In this document: one piece after another, positions 24,562 to 33,260 of the stretch | Position numbering within the stretch: position 1 is the stretch's first letter | How the letters are laid out: every line of letters begins with the position of its first letter | NCBI GenBank assembly: GCA_022844475.1 | Contig: JALHLR010000023.1 | Coordinates: 1 to 52,291, forward strand | DNA length: 52,291 nt | From: Hyphomonadaceae bacterium | Lineage (GTDB): Bacteria > Pseudomonadota > Alphaproteobacteria > Caulobacterales > Hyphomonadaceae | Direction of reading: 5' to 3' | Notes under the pieces: model-generated | Told to the model about the DNA's origin: nothing | Databases searched by the model: none | Seen by the model: the letters and a program-made list of their open reading frames with translations, nothing else | Translations under genes and position numbers: made by a program

Positions 24562-24591
24562 CGGGCCGGCGCGGTCACACGCGCCGGCCCG
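24562..24591. terminator. Bidirectional hairpin between convergent genes
   Basis: A perfect 12-bp stem (CGGGCCGGCGCG and complement) with a 6-base loop sits between the M16 peptidase and the convergent small membrane protein gene. Reading minus it is followed by TTTCATTTTCT, so it should terminate the minus-strand gene efficiently; the plus-strand side has only a weak T run. Confidence 0.75.
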
Positions 24592-24615
24592 CCTGTATCC
24601 GTCCTGCGGATTTGA

Positions 24616-24897
24616 TCAGACCAGCGCGAACCCGCCGACCTTTACCGCCAGCGCCAGACCCAGCAGCATCGTCATCAGGATCGCCGCTGCAAGGAGCGCC
24701 GCGACGACGCGCAGGCGCGTCATCTCCAGATCAGCGGCCGGATCGAGGAAATAGCTGCGCACCGTTGGAGGTTCGCAACGTTCATTGAGAAACCATGGCG
24801 CAGCACGCGTCCCGATCCACAGCGAGAAAGCCGTCGCCACGATGCTTGCAAAAAACATCGAGGCGGCTGGGAACACGATCGCGAGTTCGCCGTTCAT
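24616..24897 (-). CDS. Small two-TM membrane protein, unknown function
   Basis: A 93-residue protein with two hydrophobic helices (about 5-30, FPAASMFFASIVATAFSLWI; and about 64-90, VVAALLAAAILMTMLLGLAL) joined by a polar loop containing APWFLNERCEPPTV and DPAADLEMTRLR. A strong GGAGG 7-8 bases before the ATG and a terminator at its end support a real gene. Family not recognised. It lies 96 bases downstream of the aminotransferase gene in the same direction and may share its transcript. Confidence 0.7.
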   Translation of the reverse strand: MNGELAIVFPAASMFFASIVATAFSLWIGTRAAPWFLNERCEPPTVRSYFLDPAADLEMTRLRVVAALLAAAILMTMLLGLALAVKVGGFALV

Positions 24898-24993
24898 GCT
24901 GATTCAACCTCCAGCCACGCCTCCCCGGCCAGAGATCAATCACCCCGCGCGGTTCGTCAAACAGGCCGTGAGTCGCAGCCCGCATATTCGCTG

Positions 24994-26385
<1,392 letters not shown>

Positions 26386-26464
26386 TCAAATTACAGTGGA
26401 GTCCGTTGTCTGAGGCCCCGTCTCGAAGGTATTCGGGGACCCAAATTCTAGGGAGATATCAGGA

Positions 26465-27706
26465 ATGACGTTCCGCTTGCCCGGCGCCACTGCGATCGCT
26501 GCCATCATGGTGGCCCTCGCCGCGCCCGCCCCGCTCGCCTTTGCACAGAATGGCGGCGCGCCGCCGGCTGTCACGGTCAGCCGCGACGTCGTCCAGCCGC
26601 TCAATGACGCCCGCACTGCAATCATCGCCAAGGATTGGGCGACAGCGAAGACCAAACTCGACGCTGCAACCGCCAAGGCCAAGACCCCGGCTGACAAGAC
26701 CCAGATCGAACGCCTTCGACTCGCCATGGCGGCCGAGACAAAGGACGGCAAGCAGCAGGTCGCCTCGATCAACATGCTGGTGGCTTCCGGCACGCTGACC
26801 CCTGAAGAGGTCAAGCAGTACAAGAGCGCGATCGCCAAGGCCCACGCCGACGCCGGCGATACAGCCGCATCCCTCCTGGCCTTCCGCGCTTACGTCGAGG
26901 AGTACGGCGGCACAGCAGAACAGTTGATCGCCATCGCCAATGACAGCTCGAAGGCGAACGACCACGCCACTGCGGTTACCTACGCCAACAAGGCCATCGC
27001 CGCCGCGAAGGCTTCGGGCAAGCCGCCGGAATCCTGGTACCGCCTTCTGATGCGAGCCTACCAGCAGCAGAATCTCACGGCCGAATACTATGGCGCGCTC
27101 GAGCAGGCGATCGTCGACTATCCGACAGAACAGAACTGGAAGCTGCTGATCGTGCGCGCTCAGAACGAGCCGAAGTTCAGCCGCGCGACTCACCTCGACC
27201 TCTACCGCACGCTGATGGCCGCCGGCGTGAAGCTTTCGGTGCAGGAAAAAAGAGGGGCCATTCGCGAGGCGCTGGTATCGCGCGGCCTTCCGAACGAGGC
27301 GCTCCAGCTGCTCGAACCCGCCGTCGCCAGCGGCGAGCTGTCGACCCAGGATGACAAGGACGACCTTGCCAAGGCGAAATCGGGGGTCACGAGCGACAAG
27401 GCCGGCCTCGCCAAGGAGACCGCCGACGCGCTCGCCAAGGGCGATGCGACCTTCATCGCCAAGCTCGGTGAAGCTCACCTCAGCTATGGCGATTACGCCA
27501 AGGCGGTCGAGGTGCTGCAGGCGGCGCTCACCAAGGGCATCGCCAATCCGGAGGAAGCGGCCTTTGCGCGGCTGCATCTCGGCATTGCGCAATTCCGCGC
27601 CGGCCAGGCGGACGCAGCCCGCGCAACATGGGCCGAGGTCAAGTCAGACAACGGTGCAACAGTGCTCGCCCAGAACTGGACCCTGATCTCCAAGATCAAG
27701 GCGTAA
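26465..27706 (+). CDS. Periplasmic TPR-like helical repeat protein
   Basis: A 413-residue exported protein. Signal peptide 1-27 ends AFA-Q. The mature chain is wholly helical, with degenerate tetratricopeptide-type units such as ARTAIIAKDWATAKTKLDAA (about 49-68), SLLAFRAYVEEYG, AVTYANKAIAAAKASG and LSYGDYAKAVEVLQAALTKG (about 341-360). This suggests a protein-binding scaffold in the periplasm. Similar genes appear to be conserved in Caulobacterales, with no experimentally defined role known to me. A Shine-Dalgarno (AGGA) lies just before the ATG, and a strong terminator follows the stop codon, so the gene is probably alone. GANTC sites near 26345 and 26397 lie in its upstream region. Confidence 0.75.
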   Translation: MTFRLPGATAIAAIMVALAAPAPLAFAQNGGAPPAVTVSRDVVQPLNDARTAIIAKDWATAKTKLDAATAKAKTPADKTQIERLRLAMAAETKDGKQQVASINMLVASGTLTPEEVKQYKSAIAKAHADAGDTAASLLAFRAYVEEYGGTAEQLIAIANDSSKANDHATAVTYANKAIAAAKASGKPPESWYRLLMRAYQQQNLTAEYYGALEQAIVDYPTEQNWKLLIVRAQNEPKFSRATHLDLYRTLMAAGVKLSVQEKRGAIREALVSRGLPNEALQLLEPAVASGELSTQDDKDDLAKAKSGVTSDKAGLAKETADALAKGDATFIAKLGEAHLSYGDYAKAVEVLQAALTKGIANPEEAAFARLHLGIAQFRAGQADAARATWAEVKSDNGATVLAQNWTLISKIKA

Positions 27707-27729
27707 GCAGGCGTCGAATGCGACAGAGG

Positions 27730-27765
27730 AAACGCCGCCCTCAACCAGGGCGGCGTTTTTCTGTC
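27730..27765 (+). terminator. Rho-independent terminator after the TPR-like gene
   Basis: Stem AAACGCCGCCCT with its exact 12-bp complement, 5-base loop, and a T run that begins inside the stem end (TTTTT then CTG). It is a textbook intrinsic terminator and shares the AACGCCGCCC core with the one at 14581. Confidence 0.9.
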
Positions 27766-27793
27766 AGCGCTGCCATCGCATCGCGCTCCGGCT

Positions 27794-30052
27794 CTACTCT
27801 CCCACGCCCATCCCCAGCGACCGCGCGAGATATACATAGTGCCGCGCCCAGCGCTCGGCGTTCATCACCGGGTCCGAGTCGTTCGAGTGCCCACCCTGCG
27901 TGTTCTCGTAGTAGAGCGCGGGATACCCCATCGCCTGCAGACGCGCCGCAAACTTGCGCGCATGCCCCGGATGGACGCGGTCGTCGCGCGTGTTGGTCGT
28001 GACATAGACTTCGGGGTATGTCTGGTCCGGCTTCAGATTCTGATACGCCGAGTACGCCGCGATGAACCTGGCCTCCTCCGCAATACGCGGATCGCCATAC
28101 TCGCCCATCCATGACGCGCCCGGCGGCAGCAGGTGATAGCGCATCATGTCCACCAGCGGGCTCTCGATCACGGCGCCGCCGATAAGCTCCGGATGCTGCG
28201 TCACGGTCACTGACGTCAGCACCCCCCCATTCGAGCGGCCATAGATTCCGATATTCCTCGCCGATGTGATCCGGCGCGCCACAAGATCGGCGGCCACCGC
28301 CGCGAAGTCATCGAATGACCGCTGGCGATTCGCCTTCAGCGCCGCCTGGTGCCAGGCCGGCCCGAACTCCCCGCCGCCACGGATGTTGGCGACGACATAG
28401 GCGCCGCCGCGCTCAAGCCAGATCTTGCCCAGCTCCGGCCTGTAGGCTGGCGGCATGCTGATCTGGAAACCGCCATAGCCATACAGCATGGTCGGCGCCT
28501 TGCCCGTGAGCTCGCCCTCCGGACGCACCACAAAGTAGGGCACCCTGGCGCCGTCGCGCGAGATTGCCTCGAACTGTTCGACGACATGAGCCGACGCATC
28601 GAACCGCTTCGGCGCCTCCTTCACTTTCTCCGATGTCAGCGCCGCGATGTCCGCGATGTTCAATGTCGACGGCGTCAGGAACCCTTCGTAGGTGAAGAAT
28701 ACCTGCTCTGCTTCGCGCGCCGAGGAACCCAGGTTGATCGCGACATTCTCAGGCGTCTTCAGAGGATTCTGCAGCCACCCACCGAATTCGCCCTTGTCCG
28801 TGAACACAATCGCCTGGCCGCGCACATTGTCATAAACCGTGGCGATCACCCGCTCGTCGAGGACGGCGATGTCTTCCACCGACTGCCGCGCCGACGGCTC
28901 GAAGATCACGAGGTCGCGATTGCTCATCACGATGCCGACCCCCGGAGGCGGCGGCAGCAACATGCGCATGGGCACCGCAACGACCGCACCGGCGGCGGCG
29001 GATTGCCCGCTGATCTCCCACGTCTCTTCCAGCGTGAAGACCAGCCGGGGCGCAGCGCCCCCTACCTTGCCCAGCATGCCGCGCAGCGTCGCCCGCCCCG
29101 GCACATTCAGCTTCACCGGCTTGCCGGTCGTGATGTCCCACACCTCGCCGCTGAAGGTATCGAGGGGCCGCGAGACAAGAGTCGCAAGCACGTCCCCCTT
29201 GCTGTCGCGCATGACAAGCGGTCTGACGCCATACCCGCCATCCTTGGCCGAGCCGCGATAGACTTCGGTCGCTTCAGAAAGCTTCTGCCCGCGCTTCAGC
29301 GACTTCACGATGAACGGATAGCCGCTCTCCGTCAGCGAGCCTTCGCCGAAATCGGTCGCGACCAGCAGCGTGTCGGCATCAAGCCAGGCAATCCGGTGCT
29401 TGCCCTCCGGAATGTCGAAGCCCTTTGCCACGAACGTCTTCCGCTTCGTGTCGAACTCGCGCACGCGCACGGCGTCCTTGCCGCCATCCGACAGGCTCAC
29501 CAGGCAAAGCGCATCGTCCGGCGCGAGGCAGTCCGCGCCCTTGTAGATCCAGTTGGCGCCCTCGCGCCTGGCCAGGGCGTCGATGTCGAGAACCGTGGTC
29601 CATTTCGGCTTCTCGGATTTGTAGCTGTCGAGCGTGGTCGAGCGCCAAAGCCCGCGCACGTTCTTTCCGTCCTGCCAGAAATTGTCGATGCCCTCGCCGC
29701 GGAAACGCGGCGCGGCAATGCGGTCCTGCGCCGTCAGGATCGACAACGCCTCAGCACGGAACGCCTGATAACGCGGATCGGCCTTGAGCACGGCCTCCGT
29801 CTTCCTGTTCTGGTCATTCACCCACCTTGTCGCCCGCGTGCCGGTCACTTCTTCAAGCCAGAGGAAATCATCCGCCGCCGCGATCGCAGCCGGCGTCAAT
29901 CTATCCGCCGGAATTGCGGCAGAGGCCGGCGCCGCCGGCGCGGAAGGTTGCGCGGCAGCCATCGCATCGCTCTGCGAGGGCCCGGACGGTGATGCACAAG
30001 CAGCAGCGGCAAGCAGGGCGACAAAGGTCCAGTGCTTGAGGGGGCGAGCCAC
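27794..30052 (-). CDS. Prolyl oligopeptidase family (S9A) lipoprotein
   Basis: A 752-residue serine peptidase. The start is GTG at 30052, preceded by GGGAGAAATCC; it gives a signal with lipobox LAAAAC (about 17-20). An N-terminal beta-propeller spans about 70-470. The alpha/beta-hydrolase domain carries GRSNGGVL (serine, about 604), TRDDRVHPGHARKF (Asp, about 690) and QGGHSND (His, about 721). GGGEFGPAWHQAALKANRQRSFDD (reported as about 565-588) is the S9A block. Such enzymes cut after proline in short peptides and here would act outside the inner membrane. Well conserved throughout, so probably active. Confidence 0.92.
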   Translation of the reverse strand: MARPLKHWTFVALLAAAACASPSGPSQSDAMAAAQPSAPAAPASAAIPADRLTPAAIAAADDFLWLEEVTGTRATRWVNDQNRKTEAVLKADPRYQAFRAEALSILTAQDRIAAPRFRGEGIDNFWQDGKNVRGLWRSTTLDSYKSEKPKWTTVLDIDALARREGANWIYKGADCLAPDDALCLVSLSDGGKDAVRVREFDTKRKTFVAKGFDIPEGKHRIAWLDADTLLVATDFGEGSLTESGYPFIVKSLKRGQKLSEATEVYRGSAKDGGYGVRPLVMRDSKGDVLATLVSRPLDTFSGEVWDITTGKPVKLNVPGRATLRGMLGKVGGAAPRLVFTLEETWEISGQSAAAGAVVAVPMRMLLPPPPGVGIVMSNRDLVIFEPSARQSVEDIAVLDERVIATVYDNVRGQAIVFTDKGEFGGWLQNPLKTPENVAINLGSSAREAEQVFFTYEGFLTPSTLNIADIAALTSEKVKEAPKRFDASAHVVEQFEAISRDGARVPYFVVRPEGELTGKAPTMLYGYGGFQISMPPAYRPELGKIWLERGGAYVVANIRGGGEFGPAWHQAALKANRQRSFDDFAAVAADLVARRITSARNIGIYGRSNGGVLTSVTVTQHPELIGGAVIESPLVDMMRYHLLPPGASWMGEYGDPRIAEEARFIAAYSAYQNLKPDQTYPEVYVTTNTRDDRVHPGHARKFAARLQAMGYPALYYENTQGGHSNDSDPVMNAERWARHYVYLARSLGMGVGE

Positions 30053-30266
30053 GGATTTCTCCCGAGTAAGAAACGACCGCGTTTCCGCCAGTCGACGACC
30101 TCTCTTTCTACCCAGCAAAGTCGCGCACGGCGAGTCGGCGCATCGCTGTATCCCGCCACAATCGCCGCCCCTCCGCCGCACTCGCCGCGACAACGTCACC
30201 GCTCAAGCAAACAGCGGACGCGCTCACATTGTGGTGTGGGTGAATTCGAAGGGGCTGGGACCCCCG

Positions 30267-32540
30267 ATGGAACAGATGAGCACCCTGACAAAAAATGGAC
30301 TTCGCACGCGCCCCGCCCTGGCAGGCGCGCTGCTCGCCGCTACGTGCCTTTCGCCGGCTGCATGGGCGCAGGACGGGACTGTCGCCAGGGGCGAGGTCTC
30401 GTCCGGCTCGCTCCTGCTGCAGTCATCGACACCCGGCCGCTATGTCGAAGCGCCGCTGGTCGCCGCAGATGTAAAGATGAACATCGCCGGCCCTGTGATC
30501 CGCACAACGCTGACCCAGCGCTTCACCAACCCCACGGATAAGTGGGTCGAAGGCGTCTACGCCTTCCCCCTGCCCGAGGACGCCGCCGTCGACACGCTGA
30601 AGATCGTGATCGGCGACCGCTTCATCGAAGGCGACATCAAGGAGAGGCAGGAGGCCCGCATCATCTACGAGCAGGCGGCCGCGAACGGACAGCGCGCCGG
30701 CCTCGTGGAAGAGGAGCGCCCGAACCTCTTCACCACCTCACTCGCCAATATCGGCCCGGGTGAGACGGTGGCGATCCAGATCGAATACCAGGACAAGGCG
30801 CGTCTCGACAATGGCATCTGGTCCACCCGCTTCCCGCTGGTCATAGCCCCGCGCTACAGCCCGAAGCCGACCTTCGGCCTCACCGCCGACCGCAACAGCC
30901 GCACCATCTCGGTCAACGATCCCGTGCCCGATCGCGACCGCATCACCCCGCCGGTCCTCCATCCAGCACATGAGCCGGCAGGCCCCGAAGGCCTGCGCCT
31001 GCCCGTGAGTTTCGACATCTCGCTCGAAGCCGGCGTGCCTATCGCGGACATCTCGTCACAATCACACGGCCTCGTCGTGACGAAGGCGGACGCGGACTCT
31101 GCGACCATCACGCTGAAGGATGGTGAAGTCCCCGCGGACCGTGACTTCGTCCTCAGCTGGAAGCCCGAACCCGCAAAAGCCCCCACCGCCAGCCTCTTTC
31201 GTGAAGAACGCGATGGCGAGGACTACCTCCTCGCCGTGGTGAACCCGCCCGCCATCAGGGTCCAGGGCCAGCGCCGCGATCGCGAGACGATCTTCGTGAT
31301 CGACAACTCCGGCTCAATGTCCGGCGAAAGCATGGACCAGGCAAAGCAGGGCCTTCTCCTCGCCCTCAGCCGCCTTGCTCCCACGGACGAGTTCAACGTC
31401 ATCCGCTTCGACGACACGATGGACGTGCTGTTCAACACGGCCGTCGCGGCTAACGAACAGAACCTCGCCCGCGCCAGGCGCTTTGTGTCGAACCTCGAAG
31501 CCAATGGCGGCACGGAAATGCTGCCCGCCCTGCGCGCAGCCCTGGTCGACAATGACAAGTCCAACACCGAGGAGGTCCGCCAGGTTGTCTTCATCACTGA
31601 CGGCTCCATCGGCAACGAGGACGAGCTCTTCGCCGCCATCACAGGCGGACTTGGCCGCTCGCGGCTCTTCACCGTCGGCATCGGCTCGGCGCCCAACGCC
31701 TACTTCATGACGCGCGCCGCCCGTCAGGGTCGCGGCACGTTCACTTACATGGACGACGTCACCAAGGTCACGGAGCAGTCGGCAAAACTCTTCGTCGCCC
31801 TCGAAAACCCGGTGATGACCGACCTCAGTGTGAAACTCCCTGCCGGCGCCGCAGACGCCTACCCCTCGCCGCTGCCCGATCTCTACTCCGGCGAACCCGT
31901 CACGCTCGTCCTGCGCGCCGCCGATCTCGAGGGCGATCTCACTCTCTCGGGCAGGCTCAACGGCAGCACATGGTCGCAGACCTTCTCCATCGCTGATGCC
32001 GCCAGCACGAAGGGCGTCGCCCAGCTCTGGGGCCGTGCGAAAATCGCAGGCTTCGAGGAAAGCCGTTATTCCGGCATGAGCCTCGAAGACGTCGACAAGG
32101 GCGTCCTCAAGACCGCGCTCGACTTCCACCTCGTCTCGCGCCTCACAAGCCTCGTCGCCGTCGACAAGACGCCCGCGCGTCCCGCCGGCGAAACGCTCGA
32201 CACCCGACAGATCGCGAACATGCTCCCGAAAGGCTGGGACTTCGGTGCTGTCTTCGGACCGCAAGCCGAAGCCCGCGCCCTGCGCTTCGATCGCCTGCCC
32301 GATACCGTCATGCAGAAGATCAACGCGCGCGCGAGTCAGGAAAAGCCGCAGCTGGAACAGGACCTCGCCCTGCCCGGCACGGCCTCCATGTGGGAGCTCA
32401 GCCTCGCCTTCGGCCTCGCCCTCATCGCCTTCGGCGCCGCCCTCCTGCGCCGCGGACGTGTCCTCATCAGCCCCCGGGGACTGGCCGCCGCCAGTGTCGG
32501 GCCGGTGCGCACACAGTCAGTGGACAGGAACAGGCGCTAG
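30267..32540 (+). CDS. VIT/vWA-domain sortase target protein (marine proteobacterial type)
   Basis: A 757-residue exported protein that is the predicted substrate of the class GN sortase downstream. A signal peptide ends AWA-Q (about 35). A VIT domain follows (about 50-175; TLTQRFTNPTDKWVEGVYAF reported at 75-94), then a von Willebrand A domain with the metal-ion-dependent adhesion site FVIDNSGSMSG (about 343). The C-terminus has the sorting signal: LPGTAS (about 702-707), a hydrophobic helix (WELSLAFGLALIAFGAALL) and RRGR, then a 24-residue Arg-containing tail. This matches the TIGR03788-type family seen in Gram-negative genomes with a single sortase. The anchoring acceptor in such bacteria is unknown. 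Confidence 0.9.
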   Translation: MEQMSTLTKNGLRTRPALAGALLAATCLSPAAWAQDGTVARGEVSSGSLLLQSSTPGRYVEAPLVAADVKMNIAGPVIRTTLTQRFTNPTDKWVEGVYAFPLPEDAAVDTLKIVIGDRFIEGDIKERQEARIIYEQAAANGQRAGLVEEERPNLFTTSLANIGPGETVAIQIEYQDKARLDNGIWSTRFPLVIAPRYSPKPTFGLTADRNSRTISVNDPVPDRDRITPPVLHPAHEPAGPEGLRLPVSFDISLEAGVPIADISSQSHGLVVTKADADSATITLKDGEVPADRDFVLSWKPEPAKAPTASLFREERDGEDYLLAVVNPPAIRVQGQRRDRETIFVIDNSGSMSGESMDQAKQGLLLALSRLAPTDEFNVIRFDDTMDVLFNTAVAANEQNLARARRFVSNLEANGGTEMLPALRAALVDNDKSNTEEVRQVVFITDGSIGNEDELFAAITGGLGRSRLFTVGIGSAPNAYFMTRAARQGRGTFTYMDDVTKVTEQSAKLFVALENPVMTDLSVKLPAGAADAYPSPLPDLYSGEPVTLVLRAADLEGDLTLSGRLNGSTWSQTFSIADAASTKGVAQLWGRAKIAGFEESRYSGMSLEDVDKGVLKTALDFHLVSRLTSLVAVDKTPARPAGETLDTRQIANMLPKGWDFGAVFGPQAEARALRFDRLPDTVMQKINARASQEKPQLEQDLALPGTASMWELSLAFGLALIAFGAALLRRGRVLISPRGLAAASVGPVRTQSVDRNRR

Positions 32541-32550
32541 CCGGCGGCTC

Positions 32551-32577
32551 GCCCTCCCGCAGCAGAAGCGGGAGGGC
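32551..32577 (+). terminator. Hairpin between the sortase target and sortase genes
   Basis: A perfect 10-bp stem (GCCCTCCCGC with its complement) and 7-base loop, 10 bases after the target's stop codon and 23 bases before the sortase ATG. There is no T run, so partial attenuation or 3'-end protection is likelier than full termination. It could keep sortase levels below those of its substrate. Confidence 0.5.
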
Positions 32578-32600
32578 GGGTTCGGCAACAGAGAGACCAG

Positions 32601-33191
32601 ATGAAACCGATCAACCTCTCCACCCGCTCCCTCTCCGCGCTCGCACTCCTCGTTGCAGGCGCGCTCATCGCCGCGCAGGCGCTCTACATCCCGGCCAAGG
32701 CGCAAGTCGCCCAGGTCCTCATGTCCAGCGCCTGGGAGCGTCAGCTCTCCACCGGCGATCCGGCGCGCCCCTGGCCGTGGGCCGACTTCACGCCCACGGC
32801 CAGACTTTCCTTTCCTGCCCAACACCAGACTGTCCTAGCCCTCACCGACGCTGCCGGCGAAAGCCTCGCCTTCGGCCCCACGCTGATGGCCGCCTCGGTT
32901 GAGCCGGGCGAGCGCGGCGTCGCCGTCTTCGCGGCCCACCGCGACACGCATTTCGCCTTCCTCAAAGGCGTGAAGGCAGGCGACCCCGTAACTGTCGAAA
33001 CGGCAAACGGCGCCCGCACCTTCACCGTCACGCACGCAGAAGTCGTGCGCTGGGACCAGTCCGGCATTGTGCCGAACGATGGCGGCCCGCCGAGGATCGC
33101 CCTCGTCACCTGCTGGCCGCTGGACGCAAAGACGCCCGGCCCGATGCGCTATTTGGTGTGGGCGGAGTTGAGCAAGTCGAAGGCGACGTGA
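32601..33191 (+). CDS. Class GN sortase
   Basis: A 196-residue transpeptidase of the Gram-negative class (TIGR03784-like). An N-terminal membrane anchor (about 11-32) precedes the sortase beta-barrel. The catalytic histidine is in FAAHRDTHFAFL (about 115) and the cysteine in ALVTCWPL (about 171), with the arginine in MRYLVWAE about 14 residues later. The active cysteine motif ends TC-W-P as in other sortases of this group. It should cleave the LPGTA-type signal of the vWA protein immediately upstream, with which it forms a two-gene unit. In Gram-positives sortases attach proteins to peptidoglycan; the acceptor here is unknown. Confidence 0.92.
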   Translation: MKPINLSTRSLSALALLVAGALIAAQALYIPAKAQVAQVLMSSAWERQLSTGDPARPWPWADFTPTARLSFPAQHQTVLALTDAAGESLAFGPTLMAASVEPGERGVAVFAAHRDTHFAFLKGVKAGDPVTVETANGARTFTVTHAEVVRWDQSGIVPNDGGPPRIALVTCWPLDAKTPGPMRYLVWAELSKSKAT

Positions 33192-33260
33192 GCCTGGTCA
33201 GGCGACAACGCAGCCGTCCGCGCCGAAGATGGAAACCTGGCCCGCCAAGCGGGTGGATGC

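Noticed and set aside
27794..30199. A longer prolyl oligopeptidase starting at 30199
   Set aside because: The GTG at 30052 has a Shine-Dalgarno and gives a proper lipoprotein signal; the extension would bury that signal.
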